Shown: positions 44,581 to 54,820 of the stretch, piece after piece | How the letters are laid out: each line of letters opens with the position of its first letter | How positions within the stretch are numbered: position 1 is the first letter of the stretch | From: Saccharum officinarum | Taxonomy: Eukaryota; Streptophyta; Magnoliopsida; Poales; Poaceae | Assembly (NCBI GenBank): GCA_020631735.1 | Contig: CM036168.1 | Span: 97,196,932-97,260,931, forward strand | Length of the DNA stretch: 64,000 nt | Direction: 5' to 3' | Notes under the pieces: generated by a model | Databases searched by the model: none | What the model was told of the DNA's origin: nothing | What the model saw: the letters and a program-made list of their open reading frames with translations, nothing else | Translations under genes and position numbers: made by a program

Positions 44581-44710
44581 ATCTCCCCCTTTTTGGTAAT
44601 TGATGACAACCATCACAAAGATATGAAATGAAATCAATTTTCAATTTCGATAGTATTAGCTCCCCCTACATATGTGCTTCCATGAGTTTGGTTCAATTAT
44701 GCACATATGT
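44581..44710 (-). other. Extra copia B interior segment outside its 5' LTR
   Basis: Repeats 33,862-33,991, i.e. the polypurine tract and the next ~115 bases, although this is the outer side of the 5' LTR where host DNA should begin. It joins directly to LINE ORF1 at TTGGGTGC. The same segment is present in block 1 (827-955), so the junction is not a local error in one copy. Confidence 0.85.
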
Positions 44711-46246
44711 TGGGTGCAGGGATGTCACTAAGGTTCCTGCTTCTATTGATGGGGTACTTGATTTTCACTTTTATGATTACTTCTTCCAGAGAGAGGTACC
44801 ACTGGAAGGGTATACTGATCCTACTATTACTAAGTGGATAAGAAATGAAAGAGAACAACCAAAGGAGGACTTCCCTTCTCCTAAAAATAGAAGACTGATC
44901 AGTCTAAGCAGACTGCACAACCCTGAAGTGCTGGTCCTAGTAGGAATTATAATGAAGGCAAAGGGAAACAGGTAACTAATGATTGTCCTGGTGAACAAAT
45001 ACAACAGCAGGTTTGTTCTAAGGGGGAAAGTGAAGATGGGAGCCTTCTGATGGGTGATTTGGTTGCTCCTGGCACTAAGCAATTAAGATTTGGGACCTCT
45101 GATGTGGTTGAGCTCAGGAAAGTAAGTTGCATATCCATGAGTACGAACCCTCATATTGTTATAAATGAATATGTATCCAACTTCATGAAGTATAAGCAAG
45201 ACCCACTAGTGACTGTTGAAGCTAAAAATGCTCTACATGAGTGTAATAGAGATGACATTTTCCATATTGAGGATAGCATTGGGAAATATGTTGCTACCAA
45301 GAGCTTGCCTACTATAGTTGAGGAGAAAGAAAAAGAAACTATGGGAAGAGCTTCATCTCTGAGCCCTGTGAAAGGAAGTCAAGGGGGTCCTAAGGCTGAG
45401 CTCTCCAGTCAGGAAGGGTTACAACAGAAAGAGACCCAAGATATTGACTAGGAACTGATCCAGGTTGAACATGGGTGGGAAGAAGAGGTTACTGAGATGG
45501 CTATGAATAATCCTTAGAGTGACAAAGAAGCTCAAGACAAGATAATTGATGACAAACAAATGGAGGTGGCTTCTGAGAAAGCTCAAGTGGCTGACAAGGA
45601 AAGTTTTGTTGAGCAAGACAATGGTTGGGAGACTCAAGCTAAGGATCTTCATGCTAAGGTAACTGAAGAACAAGCTGTAGGTCAAGATGGATGGCCCAAA
45701 TGGCAAGATGTAAGGCAAAGCAAGAGAATCAAAGCATATGGTGGAGCTTAGCAAAAGATGGGTGGCCAAGCTGATCCCAAGATACATCAGAATATGGAGA
45801 TTGAAGGTACATCATCATCCTCTAATAAGAACTCCTTTGCAGTTCTATCTAATATCCATATCATTCATATAGCCACTAAAATGGGGGTTCAATCTGAATC
45901 CTTATCTTTTGAAAAACTTGATTTACTCAAAGACCTGGAGAATGCAAGAATGAAACTGAATGAACATGATAATATTTTGGTTGATCAAAGTAATAGCTTG
46001 GAAGTAGTGATTCTTCCCTTAGAAGATCAGAATGTTCTTGATTGGGGGACAGAGGAATCTGAAGGGGAACCTTGTGTCTTGGTATCTAGTGTAAGGAAGA
46101 GTAGATCATCTAAGAAAATTAAGAAGTCTAGAGCTGTTAGGAAGCAACCTGTTGATGCTTCTATATGCTCTGAAGGGGATAAATCTAAGGTTAGCCCTAG
46201 ATTTAATCTTAGAAATAGAAACACAATTAAAAAAGTGTATAAGTGA
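44711..46246 (+). mobile_element. L1-type LINE, C-terminal ORF1 (resumes after copia B)
   Basis: Continues ORF1 at GCRDVTKVPASIDG, with the FHFYDYFFQREVPLEG block and then a long hydrophilic tail (45,050-46,246) rich in Lys, Glu and Gln that ends RFNLRNRNTIKKVYK. Stop codons at about 45,451 and 45,750 break it. The reading frame follows that of 31,606-31,871 across the inserted copia. 44,711-45,535 recurs inverted at 1-826. Confidence 0.82.
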
Positions 46247-48400
46247 TAGGTATCATTTGGAACTATAGAGGGGTGGCTAAGAAAGGCCTTAGCACTTTTA
46301 TTAAAGAGTTAGTGTGGGTCCATAAAGCTGACTTTATTGGTATCCAGAAGACTGAAGAAAAATTACTCTGAATTTTTTTTTCAGAAAGCTTGACAATAAC
46401 AAAGAGTTTAGTTGGTTTTGGACTCCTTCCAATGGCAAATCTGGAGGGATGCTTAGTGGCATTAGAAAGGATAGATTTGAGGTAGAAGATTTTGAAAATG
46501 GTGATTTCATGATTGTGGCCAATGTCTTTGACAAGAGCCTTAAGAAGAGTTGATCCCTGGGCAATGTGTATGGACCAGCTCAGGACGACTTAAAAGATAG
46601 CTTCCTGGTAGTTTTTGCTATAAGGCTAAATACCCAATGCTTATTGGTGGGGATTTCAACATTCTGAGATTTAGCTCTGATAAGAACAAAAAGTTTCAAG
46701 ATAATAATTTCTCTTTGGTGTTTAACTAGATTATTAACTCCTATGAGCTTAGAGAACTTCCTCTGTCTGGTGGCAAATTCACTTGAAGCAATAATAGGGA
46801 AAATCCTACTTTGGAAAAATTGGATAGAATTTTAATTTCTAGCTCCTGGGAAAATGAGTTCCCTTTATGTAACCTTAGAAAAATTCCTAGATAAATGTCG
46901 GATCATAATCCTTTGATTGTGAGAACTGATCTTGTTCAACAATTAGGCTCTAGTCCTTTTTGTTTTGAGAACTCTTGGCTGCAGCATGCTGAGTTTAAGA
47001 GCAAAGTGGAGGAGATATGGAATAAGAGAGTCATGGCAAAGTCTGCCATTGACAAATGGTGTATCAAGATGGGCAGAGTTAGAAAATTCTTGAAAGGATG
47101 GGGCCAAAGCTTGAAGGGACATGCTAGGAAATATAAAAATATCCTCAAGGAAGAATTGGAAAAACTAGAGAAATTGGAAGAAGAATCCACCCTGAATGCT
47201 GAAAATCTTGAAAGGAAAACTTTTATACAAACTGAACTGCTTAAACTAATGGAAGAGGAAGAGAGTTATTGGCATAAGAGATCCAATAGTGTTTGGCTGC
47301 TAAAAGGTGACTGTAACACAACCTTTTTTCATAGAATAGCGAATGGAAAAAAGGAAGAATACTATTTTTTCTTTGAAACATAATGATTAAGTCATTGAAG
47401 GTGATGGTGTCCTTGTGGACCATGCCACCTTGTTCTACAAAGAGCTTTTTGGTCCTTCTACGCTTTCTGGTCTTCATTTGGAGCCGGGGTGTTGGGACCC
47501 TTCTAAATTAGTCACAGCTCAAGAAAATGAAGAACTTGAAAAATATTTTTCAGAATCTAAAATTAAAGATGTGGTTTTCTCTATGGAGAAAAACACTGCC
47601 CCACGGCCTGATCATTTTCCAATTGAATTTTATCAACATTGTTGGGGGATCATTAAAGGGGATCTAGTAGAGCTCTTTGCTGACTTTTATAACAGGAAAC
47701 TTGATATTGGGAGATTCAACTATGGCATCATTACTCTGTTGCCAAAAGTTAAAGATGCCAACTATATTAAACAATACAGGCCCATTTGTCTGCTAAATAT
47801 CATTTAAAAAATTTTTACTAAAGCTTTGATGCTTAGACCCGATAAAATCATGTGCAGAATTATTAATAGAAGCCAATATGGCTTCCTTAAGGATAGAAAC
47901 ATTATGGATGTGATCTTAGCACTCCATGAGATCTTACATGATACTAGAATCAAGAAAAAGGATGGTTTGATTCTGAAGCTCGATTTCGAAAAAGCATATG
48001 ATAAAATTAGTTGGGGATTTCTTTTTTAATGCCTTCAACAACGGGGTTTTGGAGATAAATGGTGTGATTGGATTAAACTGGTTATGAGCTCTAGTACTGT
48101 TAGCATCAAAATAAACAACACCATTGGTAGTTACTTTAAGTCTGGGAGGGATGTCAGACAGGGTGACCCCTTATCCCCTTTTTTGTTCAATATTCACTGG
48201 CCAAAATGATCTCACTTGTGAAAAAAATAACTTGATCAAAGGCCTAGTGCTTGAATATATAGAAAATGGTGTTGCAGTTCTGCAATATGCAAATGACACA
48301 ATTTTATGCATCCAAGATGACAAAGAGAAGGCTTCTCACGTTAAGCTTCTCTTATATCTATATGAGGAGATGTCTAGTCTCAAGATTAATTTTGCTAAGG
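46247..48400 (+). pseudogene. L1-type LINE ORF2: endonuclease and reverse transcriptase, truncated
   Basis: The APE-type endonuclease (46,250-46,930) is recognised from WNYRGVAKKG, ADFIGIQKT, GGDFNILRF and MSDHNPLIV. The conserved QE of the active site reads QK, and several stops interrupt the domain. The RT (47,415-48,405) shows RPDHFPIEFYQHCW, YGIITLLPKVKDANYIKQYR, LKLDFEKAYDKISW, RQGDPLSPFLF and YANDTILCIQDD. The usual YADD centre is YAND, so it is likely inactive. ORF2 is cut in the RT at 48,400 by the gypsy LTR; the RT C-terminus and LINE 3' end are not in the window. Confidence 0.88.
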
Positions 48401-51229
48401 TGTAACACCCAAATTTTAGGAGTAACAAATTTTAAATAATTTAGAGAAAGGGAATTAAAAATTTTGAAAATTATTTGGTAATGCATTCATGTTGTTGCAT
48501 TTATTTTATTTTGTGGTGTGGATATATTTGTTTTATTTGATTTGGTTTAGGAAAAATTTGATTTGAAAATGTGTTTGGAAATTAGAAAAGAAAAGAAATA
48601 AAGGAAGAAAAAAAAAGAAAACAACTTACCTCCTTACCTTCTCGGCCCGAAGGCCGCGCCTGCCCGCGTGGGCCGCCCAGCGCAGCAGCCGAGCCCAGCA
48701 GCCGAGCCGCCCAGCCGCGCGCCCTCTCCCTCCCTGTACCGCTGACCGGTGGGGTCGATTTGTCAGTCCTCTTCTTCATCGCGTCGTAACCGGGACGGAC
48801 ACGAACACAACGCTTCAACCGAATCGAATCTTGAATCCTTGATATCTTACCCAAAATCGATGAGGTGAAGTTACAAAGGGTAGCCGGGGTTCTCCTCTTT
48901 CCGTTTTCCATCTAAAACTCTAGTCCAACTACGTGAAACCGAGTGCTAGGGATTGGGGGGAGTTGGAGGATTCAGTTGCTTGTAGGTGGAGCTCGCGGGT
49001 GGATTTGAGGCCGTGTTCTTCGCGTTGGTGAGTCCGCACTCGTCTCCTCTATCTTCTTGTGCTTTCCTTTTGGTTGGAGAGGCTTTGAAGTGAGTTTTTG
49101 AAGCTCACCGTTGGTCAACAATGGTGCCGCCGTCCCTCTCCTCGCCGCGCTCTCTCCTCGGTTGGTCATAGCTCATCAAAACCGTCTAGGATAGATCGGG
49201 TTCATCTCTTCTTTCGATTGGAGTTGGTGGCAGGTTGAATGGTGGTCGGAAAAGGCGGAGCCGAAGCTCTCCGGCGGGCTCATGGCGTCGGCCATGGCGG
49301 CCACCGGCCGGACATGGAGGGGATGGCCGGATTTTCCACTGTGCACTTGATGATGAACACGAACCGTTGGATTCGAGATGAAGGGCTGAGATTAGAAGAT
49401 ACCCCTTCGCGGGTAAAATTTATAAAGAGCCCTAGACTTTTTCAGATTAGAACCCGCAGTCCTTAGCGCAATATCCTAAATCTGTTTTCGTGTTTTGAAA
49501 GCGTATTTTCTCCCGGATAAGTCAAAAATACGTTTTCAGGTATTTACAGTTTTGCCACTAGAATTGTTTTGGTCATAAAATCTTCGTTTTAACTCCGATT
49601 TGATCCGTTCCAATTGCATTAGGTTCGTATTTGCGAGCTCTACATGTTAGTGTAGTTGTACAGTTAGTTTTGATAATTTATTTTTCGAGGTTATAATTAA
49701 GTAATTATTTATCTATAGGAAATCTTAGAAAATTCATAACTTTCACGTTTTAATTCCGAATTTGGTGATCTTTGCGTCTGTGTGATCGTAGAAACGTGTA
49801 GAAGAGTTTATAAACTTTTATTACTGTTTTGCTACTGTTGGTGTACTGTTCTAATTATATCTCTTTGTTTGCTTCGTGTATGTTTGATTGGATGCATGTG
49901 TGTTGTTGATTGATGATCGAATATAGAAGGTGAGCAGTATTTGGACGATTCGGAGTATTACTTTGAGCCAAGTCAGCAGTATCACTTGGAGAGCTTTGAT
50001 CAAGGCAAGTATAACACAGGACTATCCTTGTTACCTATACATCAAATTATCATACATATGCATGTGCTTACCTTGACAACTTTAGAGATTATAACTTAGT
50101 GATTGTTATCTTGATTCCTTGTCAACCTTGGGAATGCATATGGGTAGCTATTGCTAGTGCTTAAACCAAGAACAATGATCTTGTAATTTGATTAATGGAT
50201 TAAGCAATCAACTATTAAGATGATTTTATTACTGTTAAAAGGGGGCTAGAGCATGTGTATTATCTTGATGCTTTGGTTTCTCTCCATAAGGACTTATCTG
50301 TAAGTGATAACCGGGATATACAGTACAGCTGTGAGGGCTATATGGCTCTGGCTTTAGTTGTTCAAGAGACCTTTTCTAGCTTGTTAGAGGTTACCTTAAA
50401 TGGCGTAAGAATGGCTTGCCATGTTGGGTGTAGTGCGAGCCCCTGGCCTAGTGTGTATAGGCTGCGGTTGTTGTGCCACAGGGAAGGGGGGTTCTACATC
50501 TGCCTGCCGAGTGAAATCTAATGGCCCTAACTTGTTAGACGAACTTTTGAGTGGCTTTATATGGTTCTCGTGTGTTTGGGCTTGATCTCCCCACTCATTT
50601 GGAAATCATGACTTACAGTGAAAGTGTACACCTCTGCGCAGAGTTAAAAACTGGTATACTAGCCGTGCTCACGGATACGAGCGGCCTTGGGGATTCTTAT
50701 GGAATAGTTGATCATAACTGTTATATCATGCTTAATTATTGTTGATTATTATTATGCTCATGTTAATGCTATTCATTATCCTTATTACAATTGATCATTG
50801 GTTCTTTAATGGGAAGTGGTTTATCTTGATGCTACTCAATTGCAAATATATGATTAAAAGCTAAACGCAGTTAAACAGTGTCTAGCCTTTTTGAGCCTCA
50901 TGAACCCTGTGTTATATTTGTGGAGTTCGACATGAACTCACTCTTGCTATTTCCACCATAACAGATGAAGATAATGAGGAAGACTATCGGAATGAGTACT
51001 AGTCTTGGTGTCAACCAGTCAACCGTGTCCCTGTGTGGAGTTTCCGCTGAAGAATTACTATTAGTTATTATTACCTATCGTTCAAGACTATGTCTTAAAT
51101 ACTTATTCGTTATGTAATAAGCACTGTGATGATACTTTGTAATTTGTCAACTTATGTGTGCGACTGTTTCCTGGGGCGCACATGAGTCTTTTATACATCC
51201 TATTTTTGTCCTTAAAAATGGGTGTGACA
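48401..51229 (+). repeat. 5' LTR of gypsy element
   Basis: 2,829 bases from TGTAACACCC to GGTGTGACA. It has an AT-rich start, a GC-rich block (48,640-48,740), a leader-like region, then AT-rich sequence, and is followed at once by the primer site. Frames within it (for example 49,239-49,466) have no recognisable product. The left flank TAAGG would be one half of the target duplication; the other half is beyond the gap. Confidence 0.88.
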
Positions 51230-51231
51230 GA

Positions 51232-51245
51232 TTGGTATCAGAGCC
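51232..51245 (+). other. Primer binding site of gypsy element
   Basis: TTGGTATCAGAGCC, the standard initiator tRNA-Met complement, begins two bases after the LTR end. Confidence 0.9.
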
Positions 51246-51538
51246 GTGTTGACTGTAGGACGCAAGCCTAGTTAGAATGGTCATTAATAGCATCCATACT
51301 TCACTTAATTCATGCTTCCTCTTTTCACCTTGTTAATTACTAAAGTTTTATGCTTCCTCCACTTTATTCTATTGCGAAAATACATTGATTCTATCTAATC
51401 TATGTCTAAATTTTATAGATGTCTCTTCATCCCCGTTTGTCAGCTGCATAGTACGTTGCCTGTTTCAAACCTCAGGAGCCGTATGAAGATGGTGATCAAG
51501 AGCTATCTGATGCTGAATCAAGAGTTGGTGATACACCA

Positions 51539-52123
51539 ATGGAGAATGTAGTTATGGGGTGGTCAACGAAGTTTCATATCATGGTTCCTAAAGCTGATGC
51601 TTTCTTCCATGACATGTTGACAAGAACATTGGACAACTACTACTATGACTGGGAAGCTACGTTGGAGTATCGTAGTGCAGAGTTTAGTCATCCCTGGATG
51701 GATTCCTATTGGGAAACTGAGTTATGGGTTAAGAAAAGGGATCCTACCACTAAGGAGCCTAAGGTGGAGTCAAAGTTCATTACCAGAGTGAGCCGGGCAA
51801 CCGTGGAGATAAGCATGGAGGATGTCGCTTTTAATGCATTTGTTTACTACCATGGTCTACGCTCGGACAAGACGTTAAAGGGTGCACTCCGGCATTTTCC
51901 TTGTTTCATACATGACAAGGGTATTTGGACCGTGCCGCCTGCAGATGATTCCTCCTTGACTTTACAAGCTACGGTGGGATTAGCTCGAGAATTGGCTCTC
52001 CATGAGGTGGATTTGAAGGATGAGTTGCTGAAGGAAAAAGAACTTAAGGAGCAAGCTTATAAGGAGATTGACCAATTAAGGGCGGAGTTAGGTCGTCCCA
52101 AGATTTATGAGAAGCTTAATTAG
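51539..52123 (+). CDS. Unrecognised ORF between primer site and gag of the gypsy element
   Basis: 194 codons from ATG to TAG, in the leader of the gypsy element about 300 bases after the primer site and 700 before gag. It has no retroviral domain I recognise. The N-terminal two thirds is a mixed alpha/beta-looking region rich in aromatic residues (WSTKFHIMVPKADAFFHDML, WETELWVKKRDPTTKE). The last ~40 residues are a charged heptad-like helix (DLKDELLKEKELKEQAYKEI) that predicts a coiled coil. The frame extends upstream to an ATG at about 51,420, broken by a single TAG. An uninterrupted 194-codon frame in an otherwise decayed element hints at selection or a recent intact ancestor. Function unknown. 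Confidence 0.55.
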   Translation: MENVVMGWSTKFHIMVPKADAFFHDMLTRTLDNYYYDWEATLEYRSAEFSHPWMDSYWETELWVKKRDPTTKEPKVESKFITRVSRATVEISMEDVAFNAFVYYHGLRSDKTLKGALRHFPCFIHDKGIWTVPPADDSSLTLQATVGLARELALHEVDLKDELLKEKELKEQAYKEIDQLRAELGRPKIYEKLN

Positions 52124-52822
52124 GCAATAGGAAAAATCCCTATGTAATAGGAACGATAGTAGTTGCGAGTTAACTTTAAGTTTGGATTGTTTTAAGAGTC
52201 AGTTTGTGGTGTGAACAATTGTGTGATTGATGGATTGTTATTATGATAATGTGTGATTTAGATCTTTGTAATGTGTGCTGGAGTTTTGTAGACATGCCTA
52301 CAATGGTTAAGAATATTAAGTTTGATCAAAATATATTAGTTTGAAATATGAGGTTAATTTAGTTCTGTCCTTTGCTGATTTTTGGATCAGTCTGGGATGT
52401 TTTAGAAATAACTTAAAATTCGTTCATGAGAAATTTAAGAAATTTACTGGGAATAATTAGACTTCTATATCTTTCCAACCCCGCAAGAATCACCTTAATA
52501 TCTATTATGAGTTAAGAGATATACCTGCTTCAAGTTGGAGTTACTGCACAGTCTGGAATTCAGAAACAGTTTCGGTTAAGTTCAGTTTTTGGCTAATTTA
52601 TTGACGGAATCAGAAAAGTGTTGTGAATAAAAGTTGTAGATAATTTTGAAAGCTTTCCAACCATGTAAAGATCATCTGAATTGGACGTCTGTAGCTCGAG
52701 ATATGACAGTTTTACTGAGTTGCTGAAATTGGAAGATCGCCAGAAAAATCAGATTTTGCTTATCTATTGAATACATCATCTCGGATCGTACTGAATTTCA
52801 ATTTCTGTGTTTTTGGAAACAG

Positions 52823-53880
52823 ATGTCAGGCAGAGGTCGTGGCAGAGGTCGTGGAGGTGCTAACTTACCCATTACTATGGAGGAACTCATGCAAACTCAG
52901 AACCAGATGATACAGATGTTTATGCAGCACATGCAGAATAATCCCGCTGCAGGAGGACCACCGCCTGTGCAAGTGAGGGATAAGCGTGGGGAATTTTTAA
53001 AGGGACGCCCTCCAGTGTTTTCTCATGCTGCTGATCCTTTAGAGGCAGATGATTGGGTGAGGACAGTGGAGAAACAGCTGAATATAGCCCAATGCAATGA
53101 TATGGAGAAGGTGTTATATGCATCTGGTCAGTTACAGGGGACAGCTCAGACTTGGTGGAGTCGTATCAAGCTGCACGCCCTGACAATGCTCATCCTATCA
53201 CTTAGAATGAGTTTGTTAGAGATTTTCGAGCTCGTCATATTCCTGAAGGTATAATTGAGCTGAAGCAGGAAGAATTCAGAAACCTTAGGATGGGACAGAT
53301 GAGCGTTAGTGAATATCATGATAGATTTACCCAGTTGGCTCGCTATCTCCTAATGAAGTGAGGAAGATGCAGACAAACAACGTCTTTTCTTGAAGGGAAT
53401 TTATTATGATCTTCGCTTGCAGTTGAAGGGGAACAACTATGCTAGTTTTCAAGAGCTGGTAATAAAGCTATTGTGCTTGATAATGAAGAGAGATGGACAG
53501 GAAGAGGAAAATGAAGGTACAAAGCTCAGGAAGTAACAAACCGTCAGCGCACTAATTCTCAGCATGGTTCCATCAGAAGTTTCAAGGACCGGTTAGTCAA
53601 TGGAATCACAATCCGAATCAGAGGTGGTCCAGAATTGGCAAAGTAATCAGTCACAACAGCGTTCATCATATCCACAACGTCAACAGTATCAGCAGACTGG
53701 GCAACAGACTTCTCGCACTGGAAATTCTAATGTTACCCCCATGAAGAATAGTGCTCCCAGCACGCCTACTAGATGCTTTGTCTGTGGTAAAGAGGGACAT
53801 ATGTCTTACCATTGTCCTGAGAAGCAGAATCAGTAGACTCCTCAGAGCCAGAAGAGCAACCAGAAGCAATCTGGTACTGG
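52823..53880 (+). pseudogene. Gypsy gag (frameshifted)
   Basis: The first frame (52,823-53,254) starts with an RG-rich stretch (MSGRGRGRGRGG) and has the capsid motifs GRPPVFSHAADPLEADDWVR and LYASGQLQGTAQTWW typical of Ty3/gypsy gag. The capsid continues in other frames (FRNLRMGQMSVSEYHDRFTQ near 53,280). The Gln/Ser-rich region with the CCHC knuckle CFVCGKEGHMSYHC is in the frame 53,600-53,836. At least three single-base breaks separate the pieces. Confidence 0.85.
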
Positions 53881-53929
53881 AAGGTGAATCACGTGTCTTC
53901 TGATACAGCTTATGATGCCCCAGAAGTTA

Positions 53930-54720
53930 TGATTGGTACGTTCAATGTACATTCCACTCCCGCAACTGTTCTTTTGACTCTGGAGCATCTCATACATTCA
54001 TATCCAACATTTTTGTTAAAATGCATAGTATACCCATGCTAGCTATGAAAGAACCTCTCTTAGTAAATTCACCTGGAGGTACCATGCAAACCAGTAATCG
54101 TTGTCTTCCAATTAGTATGGTATTAAGAGGGGTAGAGTTTTAGATAACTCCTATAGTGTTGAGGACATCTGGTATTGATGTGATATTGGTATGGACTGGA
54201 TGAAGCAAAATCAGGTAGAGATTCAGTGTCAGCAGAAAGTGGTAGTTGTGAATGCACCTAATGGAGATAAAATCAATGTGGATGTAGCAGTGCAGAAGCA
54301 ACCAACCGCTGTGGTGAATCAGCTTGAAGATACTATTAAGGAGAATTCAGTGATTGGAGGAATTTCCGGATGTCTTCCCTGATGAATTGCCAGGTATGCC
54401 ACCTGATCGAGACATTGAATTTCTTATTGAATTACTTCCTGGAACTACACCTATAGCCAAACGACCATATAGGATGGGAGTAGATGAATTAGAAGAACTT
54501 AAGAAACAAATTAAAGAATTACAAGATAAAGGTTTTATTAGACCTAGTTTCATCACCTTGGGGAGCACCAGTTTTTTTGTTGATAAGAAAGATGGCGGTC
54601 AGAGAGGATGTGTGTTGATTATAGATCATTAAATGAGGTAACTATCAAGAATAAGTATCCTTTGCCACAGGATTGATGACTTGTTTGAATCAGTTAAGAG
54701 GTGCATGTTGTGTTCTCTAA
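53930..54720 (+). pseudogene. Gypsy pol, protease and start of reverse transcriptase (cut by gap)
   Basis: The aspartic protease motif FDSGASHTFIS lies at about 53,975-54,005, followed by the flap region. The RT entry block is in frame 54,354-54,632 (FPDVFPDELPGMPPDRDIEF; ELKKQIKELQDKGFIRPS; FFVDKKDGG). Frame breaks occur around 54,190, 54,350, 54,550 and 54,600. The sequence stops at the N run before the catalytic YVDD region. Confidence 0.85.
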
Positions 54721-54820
54721 NNNNNNNNNNNNNNNNNNNNNNNNNNNNNNNNNNNNNNNNNNNNNNNNNNNNNNNNNNNNNNNNNNNNNNNNNNNNNNNN
54801 NNNNNNNNNNNNNNNNNNNN
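54721..54820. other. Assembly gap (100 N)
   Basis: A second run of exactly 100 undetermined bases. It separates the gypsy RT from a copia B LTR fragment that belongs to the inverted copy of the locus. Confidence 1.

Larger units (their letters stand above)
31872..44710 (-). mobile_element. Copia element B (SIRE/Maximus-type), degenerate, interrupted by solo LTR A
   Basis: Reverse-strand copia element inserted into LINE ORF1. It has a 3' LTR 31,872-33,861, a polypurine tract 33,862-33,880, pol and gag 34,945-40,207, a primer site 40,253-40,265, and a 5' LTR 40,268-42,141 plus 44,463-44,580 split by solo LTR A. Beyond its 5' LTR lies a further 130 bases of its own polypurine-side interior (44,581-44,710), which is not expected at an element border. 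Proteins resemble those of copia A in every domain but are clearly diverged. They carry several nonsense codons, so B is the older of the two. Confidence 0.92.
48401..54720 (+). mobile_element. Gypsy element (chromovirus-like), 5' part up to the gap
   Basis: The LTR begins TGTAACACCC, directly in the LINE RT, followed by a tRNA-Met primer site, an extra ORF, gag, protease and the first part of RT. The sequence then enters the 100-N gap, so the rest of pol and the 3' LTR are unseen. The order gag-PR-RT with FPDVFPDELPGMPPDRDIEF is typical Ty3/gypsy. I favour the Tekay-like chromovirus lineage because of LTR structure and primer site, without proof. Many single-base frame breaks occur, several close to the contig end. 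Confidence 0.88.

Noticed and set aside
51232..51245. Fragment of a tRNA-Met gene
   Set aside because: Only the 3'-complement needed for priming is present, right after the LTR. It is a primer binding site.
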